A DNA stretch of 5,653 nt. It comes from Caryophanales bacterium UBA1423 (GTDB lineage Bacteria > Bacillota_I > Bacilli_A > RF39 > UBA660). The notes under the pieces were generated by a model. That model did no database searches and was not told where the DNA came from. It saw only the letters and a list, made by a program, of their open reading frames with translations. Shown piece after piece: positions 4,934-5,653 of the stretch (the first letter of the stretch is position 1; each line of letters begins with the position of its first letter). Made by a program: the position numbers and the translations under genes. The stretch covers positions 26,340 to 31,992 of the forward strand of contig DBPJ01000006.1 in NCBI GenBank assembly GCA_002304855.1, written 5' to 3'.

Positions 4934-5653
4934 TTAATCCCCGCCACCTGCTGGTTCACTAACAGTTACATATCTGACTACATGTCCTCTATTGCCAGCA
5001 ACATCATGTGCTATATAATATACTTCATAAATACCTGGAACATCAGTATTTACAGTCCCATCGGTTACTATATCGTCAACTTCTATGACACCATCTATAT
5101 TGTCAGCAGCAGTTGCTCCTAATTCTTCATACGTTTCACCAACAGTAAGTTCTACATATTGATCACCATTCAATATGACGACTGGTGGGGTCTTATCTTC
5201 AGCTTCTGGTCCTTGACCTTGATTAAGGTCTGGGCCACCATATTCGATATCATCCTCAGTAAATCTTTCTTTAGTAAACCCAAATTTAACTGTTATTCTC
5301 TTACCAATTTGAGCAAAATCATAGTTATCTATATCTTGACCTTCAATATAAACATATACTCTAACTTTAGTAATACTATTTGGTGCTAAAGTCATGAATG
5401 GTGGACGTTGTACACCTCTTAAAAATTTCATTGAATCAGTAAAGTATGAGTATGGATATAATTTAGAAGTCTCTAAATCTAATTGATAACCATTATATGC
5501 TGAGCCATCGTAAATATCGATATTATCAGATGAAGCTATGTCAGTTTTTACTGCGTATGTTGGATATGCAAGCCCATCGATAACGGTACCACAATTTTGT
5601 TCTAACTCAAAAGAGGTAGGATCGGTAACATCATCACCCTCGTCCTTTCTTGG
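4934..5653 (-). CDS. Gene D: secreted TasA/camelysin-like protein with C-terminal DUF5011 Ig-like domain, 5' end cut by window edge
   Basis: The last 239 residues are visible. The frame stays open to the right edge, so the ATG at 5431 is internal and not the start. The visible part begins PRKDEGDDV, aligning with PRIGEDV of gene A. It continues with one cysteine (NCGTV), YPTYAVK, a Tyr-rich segment, RPPFMTLAPNSITK (visible residues 83-96) and RVYVYIEGQDID. A Gly/Gln/Glu/Pro linker leads into DKTPPVVILNG...ATAADNIDG...DVPGIYEVYYIAHDVAGN...RYVTV (about 4958-5197). That is the classic pattern of the DUF5011/Cry22Aa-type bacterial surface Ig-like domain. The protein stops at SEPAGGGD, with no LPXTG, membrane span or repeats. 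The missing N-terminus should carry a STYAW-type signal, judging from A and C. D is followed by a hairpin and then gene C. It is likely a surface or matrix protein whose Ig domain serves as a spacer or adhesive module; ligand unknown. Confidence 0.85.
   Translation of the reverse strand, partial: PRKDEGDDVTDPTSFELEQNCGTVIDGLAYPTYAVKTDIASSDNIDIYDGSAYNGYQLDLETSKLYPYSYFTDSMKFLRGVQRPPFMTLAPNSITKVRVYVYIEGQDIDNYDFAQIGKRITVKFGFTKERFTEDDIEYGGPDLNQGQGPEAEDKTPPVVILNGDQYVELTVGETYEELGATAADNIDGVIEVDDIVTDGTVNTDVPGIYEVYYIAHDVAGNRGHVVRYVTVSEPAGGGD
5366..5407 (-). repeat. Near-identical 42-nt block shared by genes A and D (copy 2)
   Basis: This is the partner of the block at 1-42, differing at one position (5396, G against A on the plus strand). 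That change falls in the third position of the Phe codon before Met and is silent (TTC against TTT). Confidence 0.85.

Noticed and set aside
4921..4938. Perfect 8-bp inverted repeat with 2-nt centre over the stop of gene D
   Set aside because: It contains only A/T pairs in the arms and would form a very weak hairpin; such palindromes are expected in DNA this AT-rich.
5159..5389. Open frame of 76 codons on the plus strand
   Set aside because: It lies wholly antisense to gene D, whose protein has clear domain and paralog support. It has no ribosome site and a low-complexity translation.
4934..5431. Gene D as a complete 165-residue protein starting at ATG 5431
   Set aside because: The frame continues to the window edge, and the upstream residues align with gene A over their whole length, so 5431 is internal.
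1..5653. CRISPR array, tRNA, rRNA, transposase or integrase, phage module
   Set aside because: I found no regularly spaced repeats, tRNA-like cloverleaf, rRNA segments, mobile-element genes or terminal inverted repeats. The direct repeats at 1-42 and 5366-5407 are coding paralogy, not element ends.

Overview
The window is AT-rich. Every gene I can support lies on the minus strand, so transcription runs from high to low coordinates. The base composition, the G-rich Shine-Dalgarno sites, the TAA stops and the protein families suggest a low-GC Gram-positive bacterium of the Bacilli/Mollicutes-like gut lineages. This is inference. Tryptophan is encoded by TGG throughout, so nothing requires a TGA=Trp code.

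Layout in the direction of transcription: (1) the 3' part of a large secreted protein, gene D (5653 to 4934, 5' end outside the window), ending in a DUF5011-type Ig-like domain; (2) a 106-nt gap holding a terminator-like hairpin; (3) gene C (4827-3694), a membrane-anchored or secreted paralog with a very basic cytoplasmic tail and a SipW-type STYAWL signal; (4) gene E (3677-3519), a small helical protein; (5) gene F (3526-1886), a 546-residue cytoplasmic helical protein I do not recognise; (6) a strong intrinsic terminator (1859-1886); (7) a 98-nt gap with a good sigma-A promoter and a hairpin at the next start codon; (8) gene B (1787-1056), a single-pass membrane protein; (9) gene A (1041 to 1, 3' end outside the window), a close paralog of D and C with a STYAWF signal. 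C-E-F form one tightly packed unit and B-A a second one with its own promoter.

The unifying theme is a locally expanded family of exported proteins. A and C start with signal segments resembling the SipW-cognate class used by TasA/camelysin-like matrix proteins. A, C and D share a body with the patterns FDLF(I/L)KN, I(W/Y)EP, PTYAV and ITK(V/L)RVY. B, C and D share a C-terminal signature, roughly V-x-(I/L/Y)-(W/Y)-(I/L)-E-G-(Q/K)-D. The simplest reading is a cell-surface or extracellular-matrix locus, with E and F as cytoplasmic partners of unknown function. No signal peptidase, sortase or sortase motif is visible, so processing enzymes would have to be encoded elsewhere.
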